Positions 1-8,400 of a DNA stretch of 42,877 bases are shown here, piece after piece. The notes under the pieces were generated by a model. That model ran no database searches and had not been told where the DNA came from. It saw only the letters and a program-made list of their open reading frames with translations. This DNA is from an uncultured Flavobacteriales bacterium. GTDB taxonomy: Bacteria; Bacteroidota; Bacteroidia; Flavobacteriales_D; Crocinitomicaceae. Made by a program: the position numbers and the translations under genes. Location of the stretch: assembly GCA_905480145.1 (NCBI GenBank), contig CAJQPA010000041.1, forward strand, positions 1 to 42,877, read 5' to 3'. The stretch's first letter is position 1. Every line of letters begins with the position of its first letter.

Positions 1-48
1 CATTCTAGCGAAATAGGAGAGTTTAGTCTCCGTTTGAATGGAGGGCTT

Positions 49-888
49 TTATTTTTTTCGCGTATTTGATTGATTTTTAAAAATCACATCAACTCTTCTA
101 TTTTGCTCTCTATGGGCCTCCTTTGTTTCAGGGAAAATAAGAGGTAAGTAGTTACTATAGCCTTTGTATGTAAGACGTTTAGAATCAATCCCTTCTTTAA
201 TAAGGTATTTGTATATTGTTTTTGCCCTCTGTCGACTAAGTTTCATTTGGTCTTCACAGCAAACATGACCTCGAATTTCAATGACTAAAGAAGTGTTTTT
301 TACCAAGGTGTCCTTTAACGCAATAAGATCTGCATCTGAACCAGATTTCATTTCTTTAGTTCCTCCAAAAAACTTAACGGATGAAAGAAAGGCATCTTTT
401 TGAGGAATAACATCTTCTTTTTCAGTTTCAGTGATCTCAGTTGATTCAATTGTTTCCGTTTTTTTATGTTGATTGACATCAATTTCCGTGACTGAATTTA
501 CTTGTGTTTTTCTAGGTTTTCCTTGATATATATACAAGTCAATCCTATCCCAATTATCTACCTTGAAGGGGACTGATTTATGATTGAGTCCAAAACTATT
601 GACTGATATTTGTTCTTCATCGATGTTAAAAGTGCTCAAAACAAACTGTATTCTTTTAAGTGCATCCTTTTGGGCTTCAGCATCGATTGCATTTTCAGAA
701 TATCCATTAATTTCAATTACCTGAACTTCATTTTTTATCGTCAATTGATTTAATTCCTCAGCGGTTTTTTCAGATAAAGTAGTAAGAACACTCGTGTTAT
801 TTTGAAAGTATAAAGAAAAGATTCTCACTTGGGACTGAGAACCAAAAGCAATAAATGATATGAACCCTATGATCAGAATGATTTTCAT
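49..888 (-). CDS. OmpA-family outer membrane protein with two OmpA-like domains
   Basis: 279 residues. Residues 1-20 form a signal peptide (MKIILIIGFISFIAFGSQSQ). Residues about 168-272 are a recognisable OmpA C-terminal domain, which normally binds peptidoglycan: GHVCC at 207-211, LSRQRA at 217-222, NRRVDV at 263-268. The Arg of the LSxxR motif (R221), a diaminopimelate contact in the family, is kept, but the usual Asp of the GHTD motif is a Cys (C210), followed by C211. Residues about 25-120 follow the same pattern weakly (INGYSEN, DRIDLYI), so I read them as a second, degenerate OmpA-like domain. A Thr/Glu-rich linker (about 125-165) joins the two. It is the last gene of the minus-strand run below gpmI (71-base gap). 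A structural cell-envelope role is inferred; the family assignment is secure. Confidence 0.85.
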   Translation of the reverse strand: MKIILIIGFISFIAFGSQSQVRIFSLYFQNNTSVLTTLSEKTAEELNQLTIKNEVQVIEINGYSENAIDAEAQKDALKRIQFVLSTFNIDEEQISVNSFGLNHKSVPFKVDNWDRIDLYIYQGKPRKTQVNSVTEIDVNQHKKTETIESTEITETEKEDVIPQKDAFLSSVKFFGGTKEMKSGSDADLIALKDTLVKNTSLVIEIRGHVCCEDQMKLSRQRAKTIYKYLIKEGIDSKRLTYKGYSNYLPLIFPETKEAHREQNRRVDVIFKNQSNTRKK

Positions 889-959
889 ACATCTTGTTAG
901 ACGTAATTAGCGCAAAAAAGTTTCGTTTATAAAAAGTATGAAAGATTAAAAGAAGAGCC

Positions 960-2465
960 TTACACCAAGTTTTCCCCAGTCATTTCTTTGGGTATTTCAA
1001 GGCCTAGTCTTGTTAATATTGTAGGTGCAATATCGGCTAATATACCGGACTTAATTTTAAGTGTCGTGTCATCGGAAACCATAATCACAGGAACAGGGTT
1101 TAAAGAATGAGCTGTATTGGGTGAACCGTCAGCATTAACGGCGAAATCCGCATTTCCATGGTCTGCAATTACAATGAACTCATAACCATTTTCAAGTCCA
1201 GTATTCACAACATCTTTAAGACAGTCGTCAACTGTTTCAACGGCCTTTTGAATAGCACTATAGACACCTGTATGCCCAACCATGTCTGGGTTGGCAAAAT
1301 TTAGACAAATAAAGTTGGGTTTATTCTTATTCATGTCAGAGACAATTCTATCTCTAACTTCAAAAGCACTCATCTCAGGTTGTAAATCATAGGTCGCAAC
1401 TTTTGGTGAATTCACTAATAATCTTCTCTCGCCATTGAATTCTTTTTCACGCCCTCCACTAAAGAAAAAAGTAACGTGAGGATATTTTTCAGTTTCTGCA
1501 ATTCTAACTTGTGTTTGATTGTTCATTGAAACTACTTCACCTAGGGTTTTCGCTAAATTGTCTTTTTCAAATATTACGTTAACGTTGTTGAAGGTGCCAT
1601 CATACATGGTCATTGAATAGTAACTCATGTCGAGTGCCTTCATCTCATGTTCAGGAAAATCTTTTTGTGTTAAAGCGATTGATATTTCTCTAGGGCGATC
1701 AGTTCTAAAGTTGAAGCAAATTGCAACATCGCCTTCTTTAATTGAACCTTTCTCTTCCAAAGAAATAGGTTCAATAAATTCATCTGTAATACCGTTACTA
1801 TATGATGTTCTAATCCCTTCGGATGCAGAAATTGCAGAATTTCCTTTTCCATGAACCATTGCATCATATGCTTTTTTGATTCTTTCCCAGCGGTTATCTC
1901 TATCCATTGCAAAGTAACGTCCTGTTACGGTCGCAATTTTAACTTTGGAGTGCTCGATTTTAGATTCTAATTCTTGAAAGAAACCCAGTCCACTTTTTGG
2001 GTCGCAGTCACGACCATCTGTGAAGGCATGAATGAATACCTTTTTGATATCATATCGATCTGCCATCTCACAGAGTGCATATAAATGTTCTTGAGAACTA
2101 TGAACGCCACCTTTCGAAACGAGTCCGAAAAAATGAAGATCAACACCGTTGTCTTGCGCTTTTTGGAAAGCACTTTTTAGCGTTTTGTTTTCAAAGAACT
2201 CCCCGTTTTTGATAGACTTATTGATACGGGTCAACTCTTGATATACAACTCTTCCAGCACCAATATTTAAATGACCAACTTCTGAATTACCCATTTGACC
2301 CTCTGGCAAACCTACATCTTCACCGCTTGTACCTAATGTTGCATTAGAATATTTTTCAAGCAAACTATCCATAAATGGCGTTTTTGAATTGAATATTGCA
2401 TCGGACGAAGATTTATCTCCAATTCCCCAGCCATCAAGTATAATTAAACCAATATTCTTAGTCAT
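960..2465 (-). CDS. gpmI: 2,3-bisphosphoglycerate-independent phosphoglycerate mutase
   Basis: Interconverts 3- and 2-phosphoglycerate in cytosolic glycolysis/gluconeogenesis, using two Mn2+ ions and a phosphoserine intermediate. Starting at MTKNIGLIILDGWG gives 501 residues, close to the usual family length of about 510. An upstream in-frame Met would add 15 residues, but these lie inside the histidine kinase gene and precede the conserved metal-binding start, so I rejected them. D11 of LDGWG is the expected metal ligand and S61 in GQMGNSEVGHLNIGAGR is the phosphoserine. The C-terminal alkaline-phosphatase-like metal motifs are present (FANPDMVGHTG, IADHGNAD). The start codon overlaps the end of the upstream kinase gene by 8 bases, which implies translational coupling within a purF-like / kinase / gpmI run. 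Confidence 0.97.
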   Translation of the reverse strand: MTKNIGLIILDGWGIGDKSSSDAIFNSKTPFMDSLLEKYSNATLGTSGEDVGLPEGQMGNSEVGHLNIGAGRVVYQELTRINKSIKNGEFFENKTLKSAFQKAQDNGVDLHFFGLVSKGGVHSSQEHLYALCEMADRYDIKKVFIHAFTDGRDCDPKSGLGFFQELESKIEHSKVKIATVTGRYFAMDRDNRWERIKKAYDAMVHGKGNSAISASEGIRTSYSNGITDEFIEPISLEEKGSIKEGDVAICFNFRTDRPREISIALTQKDFPEHEMKALDMSYYSMTMYDGTFNNVNVIFEKDNLAKTLGEVVSMNNQTQVRIAETEKYPHVTFFFSGGREKEFNGERRLLVNSPKVATYDLQPEMSAFEVRDRIVSDMNKNKPNFICLNFANPDMVGHTGVYSAIQKAVETVDDCLKDVVNTGLENGYEFIVIADHGNADFAVNADGSPNTAHSLNPVPVIMVSDDTTLKIKSGILADIAPTILTRLGLEIPKEMTGENLV

Positions 2466-3357
2466 TTTGTAAGAGAATTTTAAAATTTGTGCCTTGTGGG
2501 TCATTGTCAAGACAAGTTATTTTTCCAGCGTGTTTTCGAACCAATTCAGCAACAATAAAAAGTCCTAATCCTGTTCCTTTTTGGGTTCTTACTTCTTCAT
2601 TACCAACACGATAGAATTTGTTGAAAACATTGACTTTATCTTCTTTACTGATTCCTATTCCGTTGTCAATCACCCCAAATTGGATGTGATTGTTATTTTT
2701 GGATGCATAAATTAAAATGAGCGCATTGTCTTCAGAATATTTAATAGCATTCTCTACTAAATTGTTGAGTATCGTTTCAACAGAGAATTTGTCCGCAATA
2801 AGCATGATTTTATCCTCAGAAAAAGATATTGTAATTTTTTGATTCGAAATAGTTTCGAATCGTTTCTTGACAGATTGAATGAGTAATACTAAGTCGAATT
2901 CTTCTTTTTCAATAGCCAATGCATTATTTTCTAGTCTTGAAGCATTTAATATGTTGTCGATCATGTATTCAAGTCTTGCATTCTCTTCAATTGATTTTTT
3001 TAATAAATCATTGGTTTGCTCTTTGGATAGATCTCTTTTTTGAATGGTTTGGATATAAAGCTTATTTGCTGCTAAAGGAGTTTTTAACTCATGTGTTACA
3101 GAAAGCAAAAAATTATTTTGTCTTGTTGAAAGTTTCAATTCTTTTCGAATAGACCGGCGTATTTGCCATATACCAATAAGTAAAAGTAATAGGAAAACGG
3201 AACCTTCGCCCAGAATCATGCGAACGCGACTGCTAATTTCAGTAGATTCTTTCGCAAGTTCATTCGTTAATTCAATGATATGATATCCCCACCAAAGAAA
3301 TTGAATTACAACATAAGCACTGAGAACATAGAATATAAGTGCCGTGCGTCTGTTCAT
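2458..3357 (-). CDS. Orphan sensor histidine kinase
   Basis: 299 residues. Two membrane helices (about 5-27 and 53-66) enclose only about 25 residues, so there is no sizeable extracytoplasmic sensor domain; sensing is probably within the membrane or indirect. Cytoplasmic part: HisKA H-box SVTHELKTPLA with phospho-accepting H89, then a HATPase_c domain with N-box (N203 in NLVENAIKY), G1 box DNGIGI (231-236) and G2 box GTGLGLFIV (261-269). All catalytic motifs are intact. The gene starts 9 bases after the amidophosphoribosyltransferase stop and overlaps gpmI by 8 bases. No response regulator is encoded anywhere in the window, so its partner is unknown. Placement between two central-metabolism genes may be conserved or accidental; I cannot tell from one genome. 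Confidence 0.93.
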   Translation of the reverse strand: MNRRTALIFYVLSAYVVIQFLWWGYHIIELTNELAKESTEISSRVRMILGEGSVFLLLLLIGIWQIRRSIRKELKLSTRQNNFLLSVTHELKTPLAANKLYIQTIQKRDLSKEQTNDLLKKSIEENARLEYMIDNILNASRLENNALAIEKEEFDLVLLIQSVKKRFETISNQKITISFSEDKIMLIADKFSVETILNNLVENAIKYSEDNALILIYASKNNNHIQFGVIDNGIGISKEDKVNVFNKFYRVGNEEVRTQKGTGLGLFIVAELVRKHAGKITCLDNDPQGTNFKILLQND

Positions 3358-3366
3358 ATAATTGTT

Positions 3367-5268
3367 TTAATAAGCTCTTTCGTTTTTACCTTCTTTCCAA
3401 TTGATAAAAGCTTTGTTTACTACTTTATTTCCTCCCGGTGTAGGATAATTACCTGTAAAATACCAATCTCCTTTGTGATTTGGGCAAGCTTTGTGTAAAT
3501 TTTCTACTGTTTGATAAATAATTTCCACAGGTGCCTTAATCGAAGGAGGAGTTAATAATTCGCTGATTTTTTCAGAGATTTCATCATCTGAAAAAGGTGC
3601 ATAAATTTCTTGAACGTAATTTTTGATTTGTTCTTTTGGTAAATGCATTTGAGAAAGACATTTTTGGTATACATCCTCAATAACATGTCCCATATTTCTT
3701 TCTTCTAAAAGGTTTATGGTAGCGTCAAAAGCAATAAAATCTCCCATTCTCGCCATGTCTATTCCATAACAATCTGGATAACGAATCTGCGGAGCAGAAG
3801 AAACTACCACTATTTTTTTTGGGTCTAATCGATCTAATATTCTCAAAATAGATTGCCTAAGAGTTGTTCCTCGAACAATACTGTCATCAATAATTACAAG
3901 GTTGTCGGTATGTCTGCGAACACTGCCGTAGGTAATATCATAAATATGAGCAACTAAATCATCGCGTGAGTCATCTTGTGTAATGAACGTTCTTAGCTTA
4001 GCGTCTTTGATCGCAATTTTTTCTATTCTGGCTCTTTTTAATAAAATTTCACGAATTTTATCTTTATCAGGGTTCGCTCCGAGAGCAGTAATCATTTCAA
4101 TTTTTTCTTCATTCAAATGGTCTTCTAGACCTTTTGCCATTCCAAAGAACGATACCTCTGCTGTGTTCGGGATGAAAGAGAATACCGAATTGTCTAAATC
4201 ATTGTCAATTTTCTCTATAATCTGAGGAACAATGTTTTTCCCTAATTGCTTTCTCTCTTTATATATATCTAAATCACTTCCTCTTGAAAAATAAATACGT
4301 TCGAAAGAACATTTTAATTCTTCTTCAGGTTGATTGATTAAAGTTTCATTGATTTGCCCATCTTTTTTGATGATTAGGGCATGACCTGGTTTCAGTTCTT
4401 GAATTTCTTCCGCTTTTAAATTAAAAGCCGTTTGAATAACGGGTCTCTCAGACGCAACAACACAAATCTCTTCATCTTCGTACCAGAAAGCAGGGCGAAT
4501 ACCAGAAGGGTCTCTCAAAACGAAAGCGTCACCATGGCCAAGAAGTCCCGCCATTGCGTAGCCACCATCCCAATCTTCAGAGGCTTGCTTTAGTATTTTT
4601 TCAATGTCTAGGTCTTTTGCTATTTTCTTGTAGATGTCTGTGTTTGAGTAACCTTTTTCTTTTAAAGCGTCATATAAAAGGTCATTTTCCATGTCTAAGA
4701 AATGGCCTATTTTTTCTAATACAGTTACTGTGTCAGACATTTCTTTTGGATGCTGCCCAACGTGCAAAAGAACCTCAAAAAGTTCATCAACATTTGTCAA
4801 GTTGAAGTTTCCAGCGACTACAAGGTTTCTTGTAATCCAGTTGTTTTGTCTCAAAAAAGGGTGACAATTTTCAATCGCATTACGTCCAAAAGTTCCGTAT
4901 CTCAGGTGTCCTAAAAACAATTCTCCGGTAAAGCCAGCATTTCTTTTTAGGTAATCAACATCATTTAAAAGTTCAGGGTCTTTTTCTTGAATTTCAGCAA
5001 ACCGTCCATTGATATGATCAAAGATTTCTCTAATCGGTTTGTCATCTGTGGATCTAAATCGAGAAATGTACCTTTCTCCTGGTTCCATATCTAATTTGAT
5101 ATTCGCCAATCCTGCTCCATCTTGTCCACGATTGTGCTGTTTCTCCATCAATAAATGAAGTTTATTTAAACCGTAAAAAGCCGTTCCGTATTTGTCGTAA
5201 TAATACTGAAGAGGTTTTTTTAATCTTAATAATGCGATTCCGCATTCATGTTTGATAGCATCACTCAT
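3367..5268 (-). CDS. Amidophosphoribosyltransferase, long form (PurF family)
   Basis: Predicted to transfer the glutamine amide nitrogen to PRPP, giving phosphoribosylamine, the first step of purine synthesis. The Ntn glutaminase nucleophile is expected at C9 (HECGIALL), behind an 8-residue leader that must be removed, as in Bacillus-type PurF. Glutaminase motifs follow: RGQDGAG (47-53), HLRYGT (121-126), NCHPF (134-138), GNFNLTN (153-159). The PRPP-binding motif IIDDSIVRGTT lies at 459-469. At 633 residues it is well above the usual length of about 470-510, with extra sequence around 60-110 and after about 540. Long forms of this kind occur in Bacteroidota. Whether this is the only purF or a paralogue of a standard one cannot be decided here, so I give no symbol. 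It leads the minus-strand run. Confidence 0.88.
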   Translation of the reverse strand: MSDAIKHECGIALLRLKKPLQYYYDKYGTAFYGLNKLHLLMEKQHNRGQDGAGLANIKLDMEPGERYISRFRSTDDKPIREIFDHINGRFAEIQEKDPELLNDVDYLKRNAGFTGELFLGHLRYGTFGRNAIENCHPFLRQNNWITRNLVVAGNFNLTNVDELFEVLLHVGQHPKEMSDTVTVLEKIGHFLDMENDLLYDALKEKGYSNTDIYKKIAKDLDIEKILKQASEDWDGGYAMAGLLGHGDAFVLRDPSGIRPAFWYEDEEICVVASERPVIQTAFNLKAEEIQELKPGHALIIKKDGQINETLINQPEEELKCSFERIYFSRGSDLDIYKERKQLGKNIVPQIIEKIDNDLDNSVFSFIPNTAEVSFFGMAKGLEDHLNEEKIEMITALGANPDKDKIREILLKRARIEKIAIKDAKLRTFITQDDSRDDLVAHIYDITYGSVRRHTDNLVIIDDSIVRGTTLRQSILRILDRLDPKKIVVVSSAPQIRYPDCYGIDMARMGDFIAFDATINLLEERNMGHVIEDVYQKCLSQMHLPKEQIKNYVQEIYAPFSDDEISEKISELLTPPSIKAPVEIIYQTVENLHKACPNHKGDWYFTGNYPTPGGNKVVNKAFINWKEGKNERAY

Positions 5269-5290
5269 TGTAAACAGATAAAATTCATTG

Positions 5291-5298
5291 CAAATTTA
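5291..5298 (-). promoter_or_regulatory. Putative -7 element for the amidophosphoribosyltransferase run
   Basis: Reads TAAATTTG on the minus strand, an exact match to the Bacteroidota TAnnTTTG -7 consensus, about 22 bases before the start codon. No TTG element lies at the preferred distance, so this is a half-match. Confidence 0.35.
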
Positions 5299-5423
5299 CG
5301 AACAATAATTGGCTTGGCGATGTAATAAATCGGTATAGTTTTGGTTATAAAAGAAGCAACTATTTTGATAGTTCAACGATTTAATAATAGGCAGTCCTTT
5401 TGTTCATTGTTATGGTTCATGTT

Positions 5424-5450
5424 TTGCACCTCGCTTGACTGTTATTTTTG
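5424..5450 (+). promoter_or_regulatory. Putative promoter of the SBBP/T9SS gene
   Basis: TATTTTTG at 5443-5450 matches TAnnTTTG exactly. A TTG at 5424-5426 stands 16 bases upstream, one short of the 17-23 range reported for Flavobacterium. The start codon at 5468 would leave a leader of roughly 13 bases. Confidence 0.35.
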
Positions 5451-5467
5451 TTGTATTTTAGTAGATT

Positions 5468-8400
5468 ATGAAGATTGTAATTTTGGTGTTATTCTTACTC
5501 GTTTCTTTGGGAGTTTTCTCCCAAGAGTCATGGATGCATCCTAATAATGGACAATGGGAAACACCAATAAATTACAAAATAGACCTTCAACTGGGTGCTA
5601 TGTTCATAGAAGATGATGGTTTTACTTATTTCTTAAACAATTCAAAAAACAGACATAATCACAATCATTCCGCTAATGAAAATGCAACTGATCACGTCGA
5701 AGAATATCAAGCGCATGTTATTAAATCAAAGTTTATTAATTCTTCATGGTCAGGGAAAGAAATTCAAGAACATAAATCAAATTTTTATTCAAACTATTTA
5801 TTAGGAAATGATAGTTCAAAATGGAAAAGTAAAATACACAGCTATGCTAAAGTTACGTATTCAAATTTTTACGATGGAGTAGACCTATTAATGGATGGAT
5901 CAATGGGCGGGTTTAAGTATTCTCTTATTGTAGCACCAAATAAAAGTGTTTCTAATTTAGAAATTCAATATTCAGGACAGAAATCGCTAAATTTAGATGA
6001 GCATGGCAATTTAATTGTTGGAAATCGATTTGGTGAAATAATTGAAGATGCACCAATAGCATGGTCTATAGAAGATGGTAGAAAGTCGAAAGTAGAAGTT
6101 GAATTTGTTTTAGACAAAGATATTGTGAGTTTTCACTTCCCAAATGGCTATGATTCTACAAAACAATTGGTTATTGACCCGAGTATTACATTTTCGACCT
6201 ATACTGGTTCAACTGCAGATAATTGGGGGATGACCGCGACTCCTGACCCTCAAGGTAATTTGTTTGGTGGTGGTGTCATATTTTCGTTGGGAATTTATCC
6301 TACAACCACGGGGGCATATAGCAGTTCTTACAGCGGTGGCGGAGTTGACGTCGGGATTACAAAGTTTTCTGCAGATGGTACCAGTTTGATTTATTCAACA
6401 TATATAGGTGGAGATGGCTCAGAAACGCCGAACAGTATTATATGTTCACCTTCAGGCGAACTTTTTATTTTTGGGATTACTTCCTCTTCTAACTTTCCTT
6501 TGGCTGGGGCATCTTTTAGTACAAGCAATAGCGGAGGGCCAAACGTAGCAACAAGTGGCAATGGTCTAGGGTTTAGCGAGGGTAATGACCTTTATGTAAC
6601 TCGGCTAAGTGCAGATGGCACAACACTAATAGCTTCTACTTATGTTGGGGGAACGGATAATGATGGACTGAATACATCTAATCTCAGCTATAATTATGGA
6701 GACCAGTTTAGAGGAGAGATTGATTTAGATGAAAATGGTGATGTTTATGTTGCCTCTATGACGAATTCTTTGGATTTTCCGACAACAGGTGGGCCTTCAT
6801 TATCTGGAACGCAGGATGCTGTTGTTTTTAAAATGCCACCAGGCTTAAATTCAATGATATGGTCACGATTTATTGGAGGATCAAATTTAGAAACAGGGAA
6901 TTCTGTTCATGTTTCATCAGTAGGAGAAGTTTATGTGGCAGGGGGAACAACTTCAAGTAATATGCCTTTTTCTATTGGTCATGACCTTCTTTTCAATGGT
7001 GGATTGAGTGATGGGTATTTAGTTCGTTTAAATGGTGCGACAGGAAATGTTTTATCGGGCACTTATATGGGGGAAAATGAATACGATCAAACCTATTTCG
7101 TTGAAGTTGATTTGGACGATAACATCTATGTGTTTGGGCAGTCAGAAAGTGACTTAGGAATTACTCCTGGCTTATATGGAACAGCTAACTCAGGTCAATT
7201 TATCAATAAATACTCAACGGATTTAATTACCCAAGAATGGAAAACTATGATCGGCGCAGGTACGGGGCATGTGGAAATTTCACCTACGGCCTTTCTTATT
7301 TCCGATTGTCAAGATATATATATATCTGGATGGGGTGGAACGACGAATCAAAATGGTGGTCAGGCTTCTTTTTCTACAGTGAGTGGTTTTGAAGTTTTTG
7401 GCGATCCTTATCAGCCAACAACTGATGGGAGTAATTTCTATATTGCGGTTTTAGCTGAAGATGCTAGTTATTTAAAATACGGAACATTCATGGGGGGCTT
7501 TTCTAACAGCGCGGACCATGTCGATGGCGGTACAAGCAGGTTTGATAAGTCGGGTAGAATATATCATGCAGTCTGTGCATCTTGTGGAGAAACGAACGGT
7601 TTCACAGTTACTCCAGGTGCTTGGGCAGGTACAAACCTTAGTTTGAGTTCTGCGGGAACTCCCCGTTGTAATATGGCTGCTTTTAAGTTTGAATTGAATA
7701 CCATTGAAGCTTTGGTGTCTGATCCAAATCCAGTTGTGTGCCTTCCTGACCCAGTTATTTTTACAAATAACAGCTCCAATGGGAACGAATTTTTTTGGGA
7801 CTTTGGAGATAATTCGTCTACTTCTACAGAAATCAATCCAACACATTTATATCCTGGACCTGGAAATTATGAAGTAACCTTAGTCGTAACAGATTCTAAT
7901 GAATGTTTTTCTGCAGACACTGTTTATTTTGATGTTTTTATTGGTGATTTTGTTGGTTTTGTAACTGAGCCTTCTGGTACAATTTGTCCGAACGAACCAT
8001 ATCAAATGGAGGCTTCAGGTGGCGTTAATTATGCATGGACACCTGCCGAATTTTTAGATGATCCAAACAGTCAAACTCCCATTGCAACTATAGATGAAAC
8101 GACTACTTTTACAGTTATAGTTACAGATACTTGTGGAGCGGATACTTTGACCATCACAATTCCTGTTTTTGCGCCGCCTCACACAATTTCCGATGACATT
8201 CAAATCTGTTATGGGGATAGTACTGTTTTATTGGCTACAGGCGGGGTAAATTATAATTGGACTCCAAATTTGTATTTAAGCGATGCCACAATTTCAAACC
8301 CGATTTGTAAACCTGAAGAATCAACACTTTATACTGTTGAAATGACTTCACCTGAAGGTTGCGTATTATTTGATTCTGTCTTTGTAGAAATATTTTTCGA

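Noticed and set aside
15..58. Hairpins GGAGA/TCTCC and CTCC/GGAG followed by a T-rich run at the left edge, looking like alternative terminator/antiterminator stems
   Set aside because: Stems are only 4-5 bp and the upstream gene, if any, is outside the window, so no regulatory call can be supported.
2466..2510. A 15-residue N-terminal extension of phosphoglycerate mutase
   Set aside because: The extra residues lie wholly within the histidine kinase coding region and precede the conserved MTKNIGLIILDGWG start.
7472..7846. Open frames antisense to the SBBP protein gene
   Set aside because: No family likeness or plausible start context; composition is that of a shadow frame opposite a real gene.
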